Under the pieces are notes generated by a model. That model was given only the letters and a program-made list of their open reading frames with translations, searched no databases and was not told the DNA's origin. Source: Ficedula albicollis (lineage: Eukaryota; Chordata; Aves; Passeriformes; Muscicapidae). Taken from it: a stretch of 64,000 nucleotides of DNA. The position numbers and the translations under genes are program-made. The DNA is taken from positions 84,586,602 to 84,650,601 of the forward strand of contig NC_021674.1 of NCBI RefSeq assembly GCF_000247815.1. Direction: 5' to 3'. Positions 13,377-27,213 of the stretch are shown one piece after another (the first letter of the stretch is position 1; every line of letters starts with the position of its first letter).

Positions 13377-15311
13377 CCTTCAGGTCTATAAGTTGAGTCA
13401 TCTTACTGCAGAGAAATCCCTAACGTGGCATGTTGCTAAGCAGAATATACTGTAACATAATAATCAGTTTTCCACTGAAAAACATATACAAGGCAGTCTT
13501 CAAATATTTGTTCTTAAAACATGTAGGATGTCCTGGAGCCATGAAGCTATTCACTGTAAGCCATAAAAAATAGGTTTGGTTTAGAGATGAAAGTGATTGG
13601 AGGCTGTGACCCACAGGGACTCAGAAGGAAGCACTTACAAAATAGAGACAGATTCAATCCCAAGTGCTCTCTCCTGAGAGGAAGCGCGGTTGGAAAGTTT
13701 CAAACCCATTAAAGTTAAACAAATTGAAAAGCCCTATCTGAGAGGAAACATAGTACTATGTTTATTTTTCCATTATAAATCTGAAACCTAAAAGATTTCC
13801 TGAGTTTCTCAGGTATTGTTCGTGCTTATAATGGAGATCTGTTTATAGAAAGTGTAATTCATGTATTTAATCCAAACTCTTTGATGAAAAACACCCTGCA
13901 TAAGCATTCAGGAAGCTAAAGGCCATTGTATACCTGTATCACATATTGTTTGGATAAGACCAGACCTACAATGCAAGGAATCTCTTTGTGAAACTCTCAC
14001 TCCAAAACATAGGGTCTAATTCTCTCCCTATTTACACTGCTGGATGAATTCCACTGAATTAGTGAAGACATGAGTAACCAGTCATAATAAAAAGACAATC
14101 TTCATGCTGAGTGTGAAACTACAAAAATGCAAGGCTAATTGTGGCAAGAGATTTATAATGCTGGCCTGAGTCAAGTATGTGGGCAAGCCATTGCAGACCC
14201 AGTGTAATTTAGCAAAGCTGATTAGTCAATGCATTTTAGGTTTTGCTCCATCACTACTGAACTGCTGCTCTGAACTCCTTGTCAGAAGAGTGTGTGATGT
14301 TATTGATGTTGAAAAGCATCTGTTTGACAAATGAACAAACTGCAGACTCACATCAGAGGCTAATTTGAATGAGGGGAAATACTTGGAAGCAGTGGAATAT
14401 TTTTCATTAGATTTATTGCTATAAAAAGTTAGCAATACAGTAGGTCAAGTGACAGAGCTGAGGAACACTTGCTGTTGTAGTCTAAGACTCAGTGTAGGTG
14501 CTTAAGACAGAAATGTGTGCATTGAATAACCATGACCTGACACTTTAGAGAAGCCCTGAATCTTCTGGAAAGGGTGTGTTGATCTTGCCCATTTACCTGT
14601 TGGTGATTTCATATCCTTTGTGCTCATTTTTCAAACTTTTTCTCAACTTTCCTTTATGGAACTTACTGTCTAATAATCCTGCACAGTATTTGCCACCTGA
14701 TTTACTCTGCATTCCCCATTTTTCTTGCTTACCTGCAATAAAGGTATTTATTGCATTAATTTGCAATGTTTAATTTTCAGAGAATAATATTCTCTGAAAT
14801 CAGAGAGAATTATTTCAAAGAAACAGCAGACTGACATTTGTCATGCATTGGCACTCCCCTCTCATAGAGAATTTATACTCCAGCAATATGCTTTTCGAAA
14901 ATTTAATTGCATTTCTGTTTCTCAAGTAAGCCACATGTTAAAACAAGAATTATTTGACAACCTGCTTTGTTTTGTAGTGTGGAATTATGAACGATCAAAA
15001 TGTCAACTGCAGAAAAGGAAACACTGGAACACGTTATCCCGTATTACTTTTATGTTCCATACATTTAAACTCATATCAGCATTTGGCTTGCTGAAAAAGA
15101 TGGCTGACCTTACCTCAGGATTTTTTTCTGCCACACACAGAGCTGTTGAAATGGTTGAGCTTTCTACCACAGTCTCTTGAGCATGACAGTATTCTTTAGT
15201 TTTTAGAAGACTGTGTTCTTACCAAAGGCAGTATTTCCACTGCACCTTTCCTTTTTTGGGAGTACTTTTGTTTACAAACGCATCTTTATGTTTGTTTCTT
15301 TCTAGGCAGGG

Positions 15312-15584
15312 ATGAGATCCCGAAACCAAGGTGGAGAAAGCTCGTCTAACGGGCACTTCTCCAGTTCCAAGCCTGTCATCAGCCATGCAGAGAATGAAAA
15401 ACTTCAGGAGGACGCCAAGAAAAAGAACAAACCTCATCGGAAGGAAGATGAGGTCATGGTTTCAGCAACTGTCAAACGGCACTCAAAATCACCTGGTCCT
15501 AGCGAGAGAAAAAACAAGAAGTCCATAGAGCTCTCTAAAGAAGACTTGATAAAACTGCTCAGTATAATGGAAGGAGAATTGCAG
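15312..15584 (+). CDS. FILIP1: FILIP1 coding exon 1 (residues 1-91)
   Basis: This is the first coding exon of filamin A interacting protein 1. A pyrimidine-rich tract and TTTCTAG acceptor end at 15305, the exon starts at 15306 with six UTR bases, and the ATG is at 15312. The protein begins MRSRNQGGES, as in mammalian FILIP1. It is followed by a basic Lys/Ser-rich segment (about residues 35-72) and by SKEDLIKLLSIMEGELQ (about 75-91), the start of the CortBP2-type N-terminal domain. The exon ends at GAATTGCAG with donor GTAAAT at 15585. It carries 273 coding nt, exactly 91 codons, so the exon ends in phase 0. The open frame continues to 15665, but the homology stops exactly at the donor. The opening motif separates it from FILIP1L, whose N-terminus differs. 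Confidence 0.95.
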
Positions 15585-18173
15585 GTAAATTCAACATCTT
15601 CTAAACCACATTTTCTGTGTACCTATCTATTTTTAGGTTGTCCAAAGAGCACAGGGCTCAATTAACAGGAACATGCATGTTTAAGGCGAAGGACCACAAG
15701 GAGAGAGCAGTGGTAATTGGTGTTTAACAGTCATGGTTTTAAGTGATGCTTTATTTACCACTGCAGCTACCAAAGCAAAATAAATTATGAACACCTGTGG
15801 AAGCAACACCTGACAAACAAATGGGGATCTGCAGGTGAGGCTGAAAACAACCACAGGGGAATTAGTGGTAGGTGGGAAGAAGGGAGGGAGAAAGACAAGT
15901 AAATATAGGGAATGTAATTATAATAATTATTGAAAATATTCAAGAGGCAAATATACAAGTCAGGAATACTGAAAATGGGCTTAGGATGTCCCCTGAAACT
16001 TCTGCATGGTTAGATGTTACTGAGGGCTCAGCCAAAGCTCTGCCTGTTCTGTCTGAGTTCTGGAGACCAGTGCTTTGCACATTCCTTGCCTTTCAAAGAC
16101 CCATTAATTTTATTTCTTGGAGTAGTGCTTGCTTGAAAGCTTTCTCAGTTGTCCTGGTTTGCATGTTAATTCAGCCCAGTAGTAAGTTCTTGATGGCAGT
16201 CAGCCTGATTTTGCACTTAACTTGTCCTAAATGAGCATCCAGTTTTGAGATTCTCTTTAATGCTAATAAATCACTGAACTCTCTGTAGTGTGAGCCTTCA
16301 GAGAATTTCAAAATAAGAAGTTGAAACATGGTATTTCAAAAAGTCAATATGAAGACTCATAGCTTTTCAAAGCGTACCCCCTTTTGTGGTAGGACTCCTT
16401 GTCAAATTCATACGTTCTTCTGGTTGTACTCCAGTGACCTTTTTCACTGAACCTATGGACAAGCAAAAAAAAGCCACCTGACCTGTGTGAAAACATTTAG
16501 TCTTAATCTCTTTATTCCAATTAACCATTACTATTTGGCTTTTCGTAGAAGGCTTTACTTTTCCCCTGAGACCCACGTTCACAACATTATTACTTTTATG
16601 TTGAACTTGTTACCATCTTATCTGACTACAAGAAGCAATTGTTCTGTTAATTTCTTTGGTACATGAGACACCATTACCACAACTTTGAGATTCCATCTCA
16701 GTATGTATCATTAACTATCATTTTTTTCCTACACATAATTCACCTCCAGTTTGTCAAAAACTACTCTAAAGTTACAAGAAGTATGCATTCAAAATAAATA
16801 ATTTTGTCAAAGACAGAGAATGGTCATTTTTCAATGAAAAACTGCAGGGCAAAACGAGGAAGAAAATCTGTTTAATGCAATTTTGCAGAGGAAAACTAAA
16901 TTATCATTACAGAAAAGTAACCATTTTTATTGTGTTCCATTTTACTTTATTCAAGACCTTGTATATATAATTTCCTTAGAGATGGAGCTAGCGTGCAGCT
17001 TATGTGGTGAACAGAGCCAAACCTCAACAGAAATATATCATGCTTGTGTTGCTCAGAAAGATTTACCCTGAAGTCACCTTTGTGGTCTGGAAAGGGGAGG
17101 TGAAGAAAGTCACTAATGTTTCCTGTGTGGCAATAAATGTGGTGTTTATTGTTTGAGTAATTCTCCTGTTCTTCACCACAGCCTTTTATTTTGTGGGGTA
17201 GTCACACAACCTTTGAAAAACTGCCTGTGCTCTCATTATTCCTATGGGAATAGTCCTGGACAATACTTTTAGGGGTTTTCATACCTGCAGACCCCAAAGA
17301 GATGTTATGCACTGCTGAAGCTCCCTGGCATGACAGGAGGGTATGGGGACAGCCACGCTGGTAGCCATAGGGTACATCTGTTCTTCTCCTCCTTGCAGCC
17401 AGGGAGGAAGACAGTCATCATTTTTAATCCACAGAAGTTTTTAATTTCATGTCAAACCCCCCATTTTAATTATTTCCCTGGTACCTGTGTTGACCCATTT
17501 CTGAAGTGGGCAAGCTACAGCACTTTGGCTTGAGATGAGAGCCTGGCTTTAACATTACAAATGAAGATGAGCCAAGGAAGACTCCAGCCAAAGTAAATAC
17601 TCTGGTATTACCTCCTAGCTGTCACAGTGACCTAATGCACTGAGTCATTTCATGGCTTTTTATTTTCAGATCTGCTCAGACATCTCTGGTGGCTGGCTGG
17701 CATTTTGTTGGGACTGACAAATCACACTGCGGGTTTACTTTGAAGCCATTTCAATACTGGCAAAACAAACATTATCTAGGCATATGTAAGAAGATTTTGT
17801 TTTGAGAATAACATCAGGCTGTACCTGTAGGGAGATGCATTATTTTCTGAATTTAAAAAAATGGATAAAATGCCATGACTGTTTACTCAGCCATGAGCAG
17901 GGGGCATCCTATGCCTGTACCATCAGGGTGACACTGCCTTGGAGTCCTCAAAGACTGAGCTAAGCCATGGGAGGTAACCTGGTTGTGACAACTGTGGGGT
18001 TAGCAGGGTAAACTGGTAATGTACTCACATGCAACATGTGCTTAGTTCACTGCTCACATCATCTGACAACATAGACCCACACCACATTGATCTCAGTATC
18101 AATACTGAGCACTTCGCAACTTGATGCCCCAGCTCTTCATTTTGAAGCCAAATGTACCAGAAAACCATGGAGT

Positions 18174-18300
18174 GATGCCTTGGCAATGATGTTTATGTCT
18201 TTATTTTTACCTTGATTGGTTTTTAAAATTATAATAAGATGCCTTGGCAATGATGTTTATGTCCTTCGTTTTACCTTGATTGGTTTTTAAAATTATAATA
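18174..18300. repeat. 64-bp tandem duplication
   Basis: A unit beginning GATGCCTTGGCAATGATG and ending AAAATTATAATA occurs at 18174-18237 and again at 18238-18300. The copies differ by a few substitutions (for example TCTTTATT versus CCTTCGTT) and one base in length. It abuts the 385-bp duplication that starts at 18301. Confidence 0.9.
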
Positions 18301-19070
18301 CCCTCAGGTAGCTTGCTTATGCTTTAGCTTCTAGAACCAAGTTGGACTCAGCTCTGCCTGTCTTCATATTTCCTGGCTGGACCCTGTGCATTCACTGAAT
18401 ATAGAGAAGGAAAGCTTTCCATAAACATCTGAGGTCACCATAGCCTATGCCTTATTTTGTAAGAAAACAAAAGGGAAGCAAAAGTTTACAGAAGCTGGGG
18501 TGATGGGAATGTGTCCCAATATACATGGCAGGAGAGATCCTAATACAGCCTCTCTGAAGGAGAGTGGGAAGCAAATGAACTGATGACAGGGATTTATTTT
18601 AATGGCCCTATAGCTCAGTGGAGGGCATTTTCTCTTGTGAGATCTAACTGCTCATATAAAAAAAGTAGTGATTACACGGTCTTTACCCTCAGGTAGCTTG
18701 CTTATGCTTTAGCTTCTAGAACCAAGTTGGACTCAGCTCTGCCTGTCTTCATATTTCCTGGCTGGACCCTGTGCATTCACTGAATATAGAGAAGGAAAGC
18801 TTTCCACAAACATCTGAGGTCACCATAGCCTATGCCTTATTTTGTAAGAAAACAAAAGGGAAGCAAAAGTTTACAGAAGCTGGGGTGATGAGAATGTGTC
18901 CCAATATACATGGCAGGAGAGCTCCTAACACAGCCTCTCTGAAGGAGAGTGGGAAGCAAATGAACTGATGACAGGGATTTATTTTAATGGCCCTATAGCT
19001 CAGTGGAGGGCATTTTCTCTTGTGAGATCTAAGTGCTCATATAAAAAAAGTAGTGATTACACAGTCTTTA
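18301..19070. repeat. 385-bp direct tandem duplication
   Basis: Two 385-bp copies, 18301-18685 and 18686-19070, lie head to tail. Both begin CCCTCAGGTAGCTTGC and end GTCTTTA. By eye I count only about six substitutions, for example GATGGGAATG versus GATGAGAATG and TAACTGCTC versus TAAGTGCTC, i.e. roughly 98% identity. No terminal repeats, poly-A tail or coding frame suggests a mobile element. It reads as a recent local tandem duplication, or possibly a collapsed or expanded allele in the assembly. Confidence 0.93.
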
Positions 19071-22000
19071 AACCCATATTGAACATATAGTGGCAAAAAA
19101 AAAAAAAAATCCATGAAGGATTCTTCCTATACCGGGAAAAAAAAAATCTAATTTTTAAATACTGTAAAGCTGATTTGAAAAGAAAACTTCAAATACCAGT
19201 GGAATAAATTAGGCCATGAAGGCATGGCATTAGTTCACCTGGTTGTTCCAGTGATTTCAGTCAAACCCACATGTGAATATCATTAATTACAGAGCAAGAC
19301 AGGCAGTGTGGATCTTTACAATGATGATATAATACTATCTGTGGTTCACAGATTTTTGTCCAATGGCCTATGTATTTGTCCTGGCAGGAATATATTCCCT
19401 TTCTGTATGGTTTCTGAGCAGAAGCCATTAATCTTCAGCAATACCAACACTGATTTTCAACATTTCCTGATTGGAGGCCCAAAAGGAAATGAGGAGTAGT
19501 ATTCCTACGTGTTTACGACTCACTCTTATTGCATGTTTGGGGAAAAAACCTACAATAATAAAAGTATATTTATAAAGACAGCATCCCACTACAAATCATT
19601 AAGTTTTTCAAGAAAAATAATTTTTTATCCAGATTTCATGCTTATTGCTGGAGGACAATTTAAGCTTGGGAGACAGTTTCCTATATTTCACATCAATTTA
19701 AAAAGAACCTGCTTTTCCACTGAAGGCCTTTGTTATCATCCATGTTTTACTGCATTTCTCCAGTGCCAATATGGCATTCATCCCCTGCAGCTCAGCCCCC
19801 CCTTCCTGTTGAGGTCCCTTGCATGCTTTAGGGCTGAGGGAAATGTTTCCTGGGAGCCTGGCAGTGCTGAGGAGCAGAGCTCCTCAAAGCCATGCAGCCA
19901 TGGGTGTAAAGGAAATACACATTAAGTTGTCAGCTGCACTTTTCCTCTGTTGCAGACCTGAGGGTGCAGATGGGCAATATGTGAAACGTGATGTCTTGAA
20001 GAACAGTATGTGTAAGATACAAGCGATATATGAATTAATCACAAGACACAATTTCTGACAAGTCCTCAGACTTCCAAATGGTCCAATGTAACACTGGGCG
20101 TGGTTTGGTTTGATATTTGAAGGGAAACACTGTGCAGCAGATATTCAGAGGTAAACCTATTTATATAGCATCCCTTGTTCTCAGGGAGACACCGAATCAC
20201 TCTGCTGTCAAAGAGGTCCCTTCCTTATAAGTAATTATTCAAGACTGCATTTAATGGTTAATTTGAATGCTCACACAATGTGCCAGAGCAGTATCTTGTT
20301 GAAGGGCAGATATGGGAGGCTGGTTGCTGGTGGCTGAAACAAGAGAGTCCAGGAGGAAGGAGCTCTCAACCAACAGAGACAAGAGGAGCTCACTTCAGGT
20401 GGGCTGCAAGACTTTCTTCTCAACCTGGGTGCATCAGGGAAAGGTTAGCAGAGGAGTCTGTGTTTTGTTCTCTCTGGTAAGGTCCTTATGAAACACTTTG
20501 ATATCAGTGGTTGCACATCCTGTCACGAGGAAAATCCTCTCTCTTACCAAAGTCAGTTAACTCACATGGGTATAGGTGATAAACTACTCATAACATTTTA
20601 ACATTTTAAAAGATATTTTAGTATTTTTCTGTCTGTCTTTCTACCAGAAAACTATGCTTCATAAATGTAAAGGAAAGGATGTTTCCCTTTTGTAGGGCTA
20701 CATATTATATAATAAATTTTATTCTATAATCACTCTAATTTTCCTAATATCTAAATTTCTTTATTCACTTTTCTTCCATTCTTTATTTCTCTAGTTGTCA
20801 TCTTTTTTATTACTCTTGCTTTTTGTTACTTCCCAACTCAGACTTTCCTCATCCTTATACTGCAGATGTATTGACTGACCTGAAAATTCTGGAGATAAAA
20901 TTGTAGGATCTACTGTATATCAAATACCAGCATCTAATTTTTTAGGCAAAGGCTCCATTTTACCTTTGTTGTTAACTCAGTAAGCTGTGCTTTAAGATTA
21001 GGTGGGTTGCTTACTTTGACTACTCCTATTGGGAAACAGTCCCAGAACTGAAAAGCTTTAATGTTTAGCTGATTTATCCCTTTTAATTTCTAAAGCATTT
21101 TTAATTATATCTAGTGAAACCTTTATGAAACTCTGCTATACAGTGATCCTGCTTTGAAAGCCCACCTCTCTCCCTCCTGCCTTTAATGCCTGCTGTGTTT
21201 GTAGACAGCAGTCTTGCATCCTCTGAGCCTTTGTTTTTGCTGTGCCACATCCTTTCAGTTTCCTCTGGCAAAACAGGCTCTCCATGTCTTCATCACCCCT
21301 TGACCAGCAGCAGTTACACCCTGGGTTCACCTTTCTTGGTGTCTGTAGCTGGAACTGCACATGGTGCTGGCTGTAGGAGAGAGCTCCCTGGTGCCTTGTG
21401 CATTTGGTTTCATATTTGCCTTTCTCTGAAGCATGGCATTACTTGGCCTTCCCATCACTGGTCAGTCTGACTAGCACAAGTAAGATAATTTGACTCTGTG
21501 GCTGTTGTTGTGATGTTTTTCTCTCTTTCTCTTTTTCCTCTGCTGCAATGTCTAAACTTGCATGTAATGCTTCAAACTGCTTTTGTATGGACTTTTCCAA
21601 GATATTGTAACAACACTGGGAGAGGCACCTAGTTGTTGTTCAGTTAAAAACGCTGTACAAACTTCTATATTTTTCTTCAGTGCCTTTTTTAAATACTCTT
21701 GCATTAATATTAATAGACATAGATCTGCCTGAACGCTGAAGAGAGGAATATGGGATAAATAGGTGGGTAGAAACCAGGTGTGTTTCTTGTGCAGGAATTG
21801 AAATCAGAAGAGAAAGCTGGGGCAAGTTGCCTTGGCACCAGAGAAAGCAGAGAAGAGAAGGAGTTTTCAAATGGTCATTAGCAAAATAGCACAGATTAAC
21901 AAGCTGCAGATGAGCCAAGGCAGAAAGAATAGGTAAAGCCAGAGAAAAGTGCATGTAGGGTATCTGTGAAGTCGTGTTGATTGAATTGAAATAGTTCAGG

Positions 22001-22405
22001 ATTTATGAGCATATCTTACAGATGACATACAAATTCCCCAAGGGAAAAACCTTGGCAAGTAGAGAGCTACAGGGAAAAAGAGAAGATAGGGTTAATGTGA
22101 GGAGGGAGAGGTGACTTAAGCAGAATGGAATGAGGGGAAAGAGGCTGGGCAATAGAAAAAAAAGAGTGTAAGCAAAAAGGGAATACAACAGAGATAAACC
22201 GAGCCAAGCTAGGGACATGGAAAGTGGGCACAAAAAAGGCAAGAAAATGAAAAGAAAGATGGTATCCACAGTGTAGCAAAATAAGAGCCTAAAAACAAAC
22301 CCTAAAAATGTCTGGCATATCAGTACAATGAGTTTAAAAATTCTCTCCTTTCTTACTGACCCCTGGTTTGTTTGTGTTTTTCTGGTGAAGAATGCTTTTG
22401 CAGCA

Positions 22406-22406
<1 letters not shown>

Positions 22407-22459
<53 letters not shown>
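22407..22459. repeat. Poly-A tract, 53 nt
   Basis: 53 uninterrupted A follow TTTTGCAGCAC and precede GTTTTCAGACC. It could be the tail of an old retroposed sequence, but I find no recognisable element body upstream and no clear target-site duplication, so I call it only a homopolymer. Confidence 0.9.
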
Positions 22460-22463
<4 letters not shown>

Positions 22464-25011
22464 TCAGACCACAGATGCTCTCTTCTATTTTTATTGAATA
22501 ATTTATAACCAGAGATTAATTTTGTCCAGAATAGTATGCTTTTTTTTCCTGTAGCTTACATTTGCTGCTGTGCAAAGTGCAGAACATATCATAGGAGGTA
22601 TGAACTTGTGAACTTGTCTAGCAAGTCCCAAAATCATAAATTCTAAAATAGAACCTGGCTGTTTTGTGAGACAGAAAAAAAAAAAAGGCAAGACAGTATA
22701 CTGAAATATAGTTAAATTGTTCTATTTAGGCAATTTCCTGCTCCCTCTGAAATAAAGAGGTTCTATCAACCATAGGGATGATAGCCATCCATCTCTTTGG
22801 TACAAAAATTGCTTTATAGTGATATGCTTCTCAAAGTAATGATCCTCAATAAAATGTCACTGTCACTGGACAGCTGTAGGCTGAAGACCTCTGTCACAAA
22901 GACATTTTAACATCCTTCCCTATTAATGCCTGAGCTGTACTTAACAGAACTGTGTCTGTTGTGTTTGTTAGGCTTGAAGGATCAGAAGAGAGAGGAATAA
23001 TTGGCAAGTGTCTCTGATCCATTGAACATCTTATCTAGAGTGGAAGGAAGAGTATGAACAGCTTGGGGTTTTTTTTTCAAAAATTCTTGGTCTTCTGTTC
23101 AAAACAAAACAGGATTGCCCAAAAACAGCTTTTTAATTTTTGGTCTTGTTCCAAACTGATCCTCTCTTGCAAACTTTTAAAAATTAGTTTTAAATAAAGA
23201 TACAATTTGACTATTTATTTTCCTTTTCCTTTACGTTTACAGACTAGAATTGTATATTCACTGCAACAGTAATGAGGAAGTTTGTATCTTTTCTCATTTT
23301 TCTTGAGAGAAGGTTCACTCTGTGGGAGAGCACATGGCCAATCATTTTGCAATCAATGTTAAATGCATGAGCTCTCTGGCTTTAAAATATCTGGGATTCT
23401 TTGGAGAGCTTGCAACGAGCATATGTCTTATGTGTCATAATGCTGTCCAGTAGTCTGAGTCACCAGTTGTTAATTTAACATTGCAGTGGTAGATGAACCT
23501 GTTTTTATTAACTTTGCAGCCCCAGCTGTGTATTTATTAAGTTTTTGTCTGTTGTCCTCTAGCTGAGGATCAGGTAAGCTCTTGAGAGCAAAAGAGATTA
23601 TTTTTCATCCAAAGCAAGCATTAATAAATGCAAATATAAATCTTTACATAATAATTGTGATAACATGGCTGAGAAAATGTCTTGTTTCTAGGGTTAAAGG
23701 CTCCACCTATTGGTTGACTAAAGTGAGAGAAATGTAACATTTTCACATAGAAAACTGCAGGTCCTACTGAACATCCTGTGTCCTGTCACATCTTCCAAAA
23801 TTGCTGCCTTGAGTGTTTGCGTGATGTCCAAAATAAAGCGAACTCTGACTTATTTCAGAGGGCTGTGCAGATGTGGCACCCAAAATGATGCACTGCTGAG
23901 GGAGGCACTGTGAGAGGAAGTCCTTTCCTGAGACAGGAAGGGTTTGGATTTTGCAAGTGATTTCTTATCCTGGAAACGATTGGTTTTCTTTGCAAACAAG
24001 TAGCATCCGCTCTTCCATGCCAGAAAAATGAGTGGAACCGAACTAACTCAAACACAGTTGCATGGTAACTTCCAGACATTTGTCACCTTCAAGTTTGAAC
24101 AAGTCAGAAACAGAAGTATTGAGGTGGCTTCATAATGAAACCCCAATTCTCCAGTATTGGCTCAGGAAATCTCAGCAGTTCAGGTAAAATTTGAAGGGCT
24201 TCAGAGTCATTCCTGGAAATACAGTGGGAGGACAGAGAGGGGAAAGGGTGTCCCCAAGTGGGGCTTGGGGAGGGCAAAGGGGAGGACAGACTTTGGGGGG
24301 AATCAGGGGGATTTTGGAGACAACTGATTGCTCTGTGGGCATGGCTGGGAGCTCTCACTCCATGCCTTTCGTTGCCCATCCTCCCTAGTCCCTTCACATT
24401 AAGAGTTTGGCCACTTCCCTCGTTTCCTCTGACAATTCCTCCATTCAAGTAATTGGCTGTGCTGGTGAGTGCTTGCTGTAATGCAGTCCTGCTGCTCTTG
24501 CCCATTCATCAGCCACCACTAACTGAGATGCACGTTGTGCAGCACAGAGTGCTCATAAACATCTTGCTGAAGCCAACAAGATGCTTGGACAAGAGAAAGT
24601 TGTGTACACAGTTTATTACACATGTACACAGACTTAGGTCTGTTAGTGTCCCACATGCTCCTGTCTCCACAGAGGAGGCAGAAGGATTGCCTCTGACTTC
24701 ATCATCCTGGTGGTTACAGCCCTGCTGGCTCCAGCTTGTCTTGCTCCATCCTGCTCCTTGTTTCTTGTTCCTGCCAGAAGGCAGCATGATCACTGTGGAA
24801 AAAAAAAACATGCCTGGGCTGATTTGTTCCTCTTGGAGACAGGATACTCACAGCAGCAGCTTCAAGTGCATCCCTGAAATTCAGGTCAGAGCACCCAATT
24901 ACAGATGCTTCTGTTCCTTATACTGACAATGTAGCACTTGCCAAATGCAATTTAGACGAGTTGCACATCTAATTAGGATACTTTTTAGTTTCTAAAGGAC
25001 TTCAACAAATA

Positions 25012-25160
25012 GGATGATAGGATAGAAGAACATGGAATTGGGGGAAATAAAAAAATATAACAAATGGGGAAAATTTAGTAGGAAATGGATGATAGTATAG
25101 AAGAACATGGAATTGGGGAAAATAAAAGAATATAACAAATGGGGAAAATTTAGTAGGAAA
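25012..25160. repeat. 75-bp tandem duplication
   Basis: GGATGATAG followed by an A/G-rich block containing GAAGAACATGGAATTGGG and ending TTTAGTAGGAAA is present at 25012-25086 and 25087-25160, with a handful of mismatches. Intronic, with no coding signal. Confidence 0.88.
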
Positions 25161-26724
25161 ACAATTATATCGATGTCAGAGTGCCATATTTTTTGTAGCA
25201 TTCACAGCATATCTAGATCTTCTATATACTTGGGAATTAAATTCATTCATGAGAAATATTATTTCCTTTATGGAATGGAAATAGGAAATAGGTGGGGTTA
25301 ATTTTATGTGTGAAGCATAAGAAAGAGGTCCATGATCCATGGGTCTCTTGTGTCTTGCTAATAGGGCCAGATGATAACAGAAGAAAGAGAAAAATAAATG
25401 ATTTTCCTGTTATTGCCCTTTCATTAGTCACTTCTCTTTTCCTCCTAAAGAGCTCCTAACAGACCACAAAACAAGTTCTGGTTACAAAAGGAACATGACA
25501 ACTTGATGGCTAGTTGGATCAATCTGTGGTTTCTGCTTGCTAATGGCCTTCAGGCCATGTGAAAAATATTACACAGTTAATGTTGTCTGAGACAAAAACT
25601 CTATGGCTGGATACAGCAAACCCAGAACAGTGGGTTTAGCCATTGTGAGGCATTGCTGGAGCATTTAGAACATATCCCAACATGCAGAGTCACACACCTA
25701 ACTTGACAGTGACCCCTTGCCCTTGTGTCTCTGTGCTGACTGGATCATGACACTGTAATTCTATATGCTGCAGTAACTGCCCCATGGCTTGATAATATCA
25801 AGCAAGGCACTCTTTCAGTGTGAAAAGACAAGACAGGGTATCCAGACCATAATAATTCTGAAAACATCAAGCAGTGTGGAGTTAATACTTCTCAGGGCCT
25901 TGCCATGGGAATTTTGCTGGCTGTGGCCCAGACTACAGATAATTAATTATGTCAGTGAAAGGCTCTGGTGGCCTGTTTTCTTCAGAAAAAAGTGACATCA
26001 TCCATGGAGCGCTCTGGCAATAAAGCAGAACAAAGCTGTGTGGGCAGGAAATAACAGACAGATGTCTTCTAGTGCTCATTTGATCTGTTTCAAAGCTTGC
26101 TGGAAGGAGTAATACATTGCTCAGTGCTGCTTCTCCTCAGCTCTGCAATCTTTAGCAGGGACTTTTTCAAGCAAAAGAGGCCAAATTAATTTCTGATGTA
26201 ATTCTTCTGGAGCCACTTCAGAAGATTTATGCAGTGGCTGAGCTGGTCTATCATGTGCCTCTTCTCCAGTATTGATTTTAGAAGAGCTTTCTGAGTTATC
26301 ACTGAAAGATAGTGCACAATAAAATTAAAATACAGTGTAGAGCTCCAAAGGCTTCATACAATGCCAGAAAGTTCTGCATGGTGTGGAGAAGACAGGAGAG
26401 TTTTGTTTAACATCCTCATGAAGGATCATTTGTATTTCTGAATATATATTTCACTTACCCTTTGTACAAAATCAACAATCAACAATGGTCACTTTTCATC
26501 ACTGAAGTAATCTCTTTACCTCCAGAGTGCATCATGTACCTAGACTTGAATACAGAAAAGTTAAAAGAAATTCATGCAAGTGAAATCCACAGTTTCAAGT
26601 ATTAGGAAATTGAGTTAAGATAAAAGGTGAGAAGAAAACTTTGCTGTACATAGCTTCCTTGCAAGAAAAACCCATGTATTCATGTTGCTGTGCAGCCTTC
26701 CTTTGACTCCAGTGGGTAGTTTTG

Positions 26725-27213
26725 GTGCCACAATATAAGAAAGACATAAAGCTATTAGAACATGTCCAAAAGACAGCTGTGAAGATGGTGAAGGGTCTAG
26801 AGGGAAACCACAGAGCAGCTGGGATCCTTTGGTTTGTTTGGTCTGGAGGAGACTGAAGGGAGATCTTGTCATGGTCTGCAACTTCCTCATGGGGGAAGAG
26901 GAGGGGCAGGCACTGATCTCTGCTCTGGGGTGACACTGACAGGACCGAGGGAATGGCTGAAGTTGTGTCAGGGGAGGTTTAGGCTGGATATTAGAGAAAG
27001 TTTCTTCTCTCAGAGGGTGTTTGGGCACTGAACAGGCTCCCCAGGGAAGTGATCACAGCACCAACCCTGACAGAGCTCAAGAAGCATTTGGGCAATGCTC
27101 TCAGGTACAGGGTGTGATTCTCAGGGCTGTCCTGTGCAGGGCCAGGATTTGGATATGATGATCTCTCTGGGTCTCTTCCAACTCAGAACTTCTATGTTTC
27201 TATGATTTTATGT
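26725..27213 (+). mobile_element. CR1 LINE, 3' fragment (5'-truncated)
   Basis: The sequence follows the terminal part of avian CR1 non-LTR retrotransposons. In order it shows ACATGTCCAAAAGACAGC, GTGAAGGGTCTAGAGG, GTCTGGAGGAGACTGAAGGG, GGGGAGGTTTAGGCTGGATA, CAGGCTCCCCAGGGAAGTGA, then GATGATCTCTCTGGGTCTCT and TTCCAACTCAGAACTTCTATG. It ends in the short imperfect TTTCTATGATTTTATG microsatellite usual for CR1 3' ends. Only about 490 bp remain, from the end of the second reading frame and the 3' UTR; there is no intact reverse transcriptase. Divergence from the remembered CR1 consensus suggests an old insertion. It lies in the gene's sense orientation. This is the best single indicator of an avian (or at least sauropsid) genome. 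Confidence 0.88.

Noticed and set aside
22407..22459. Processed pseudogene or SINE ending in the poly-A run
   Set aside because: No recognisable gene or SINE body upstream, and no clear target-site duplication.
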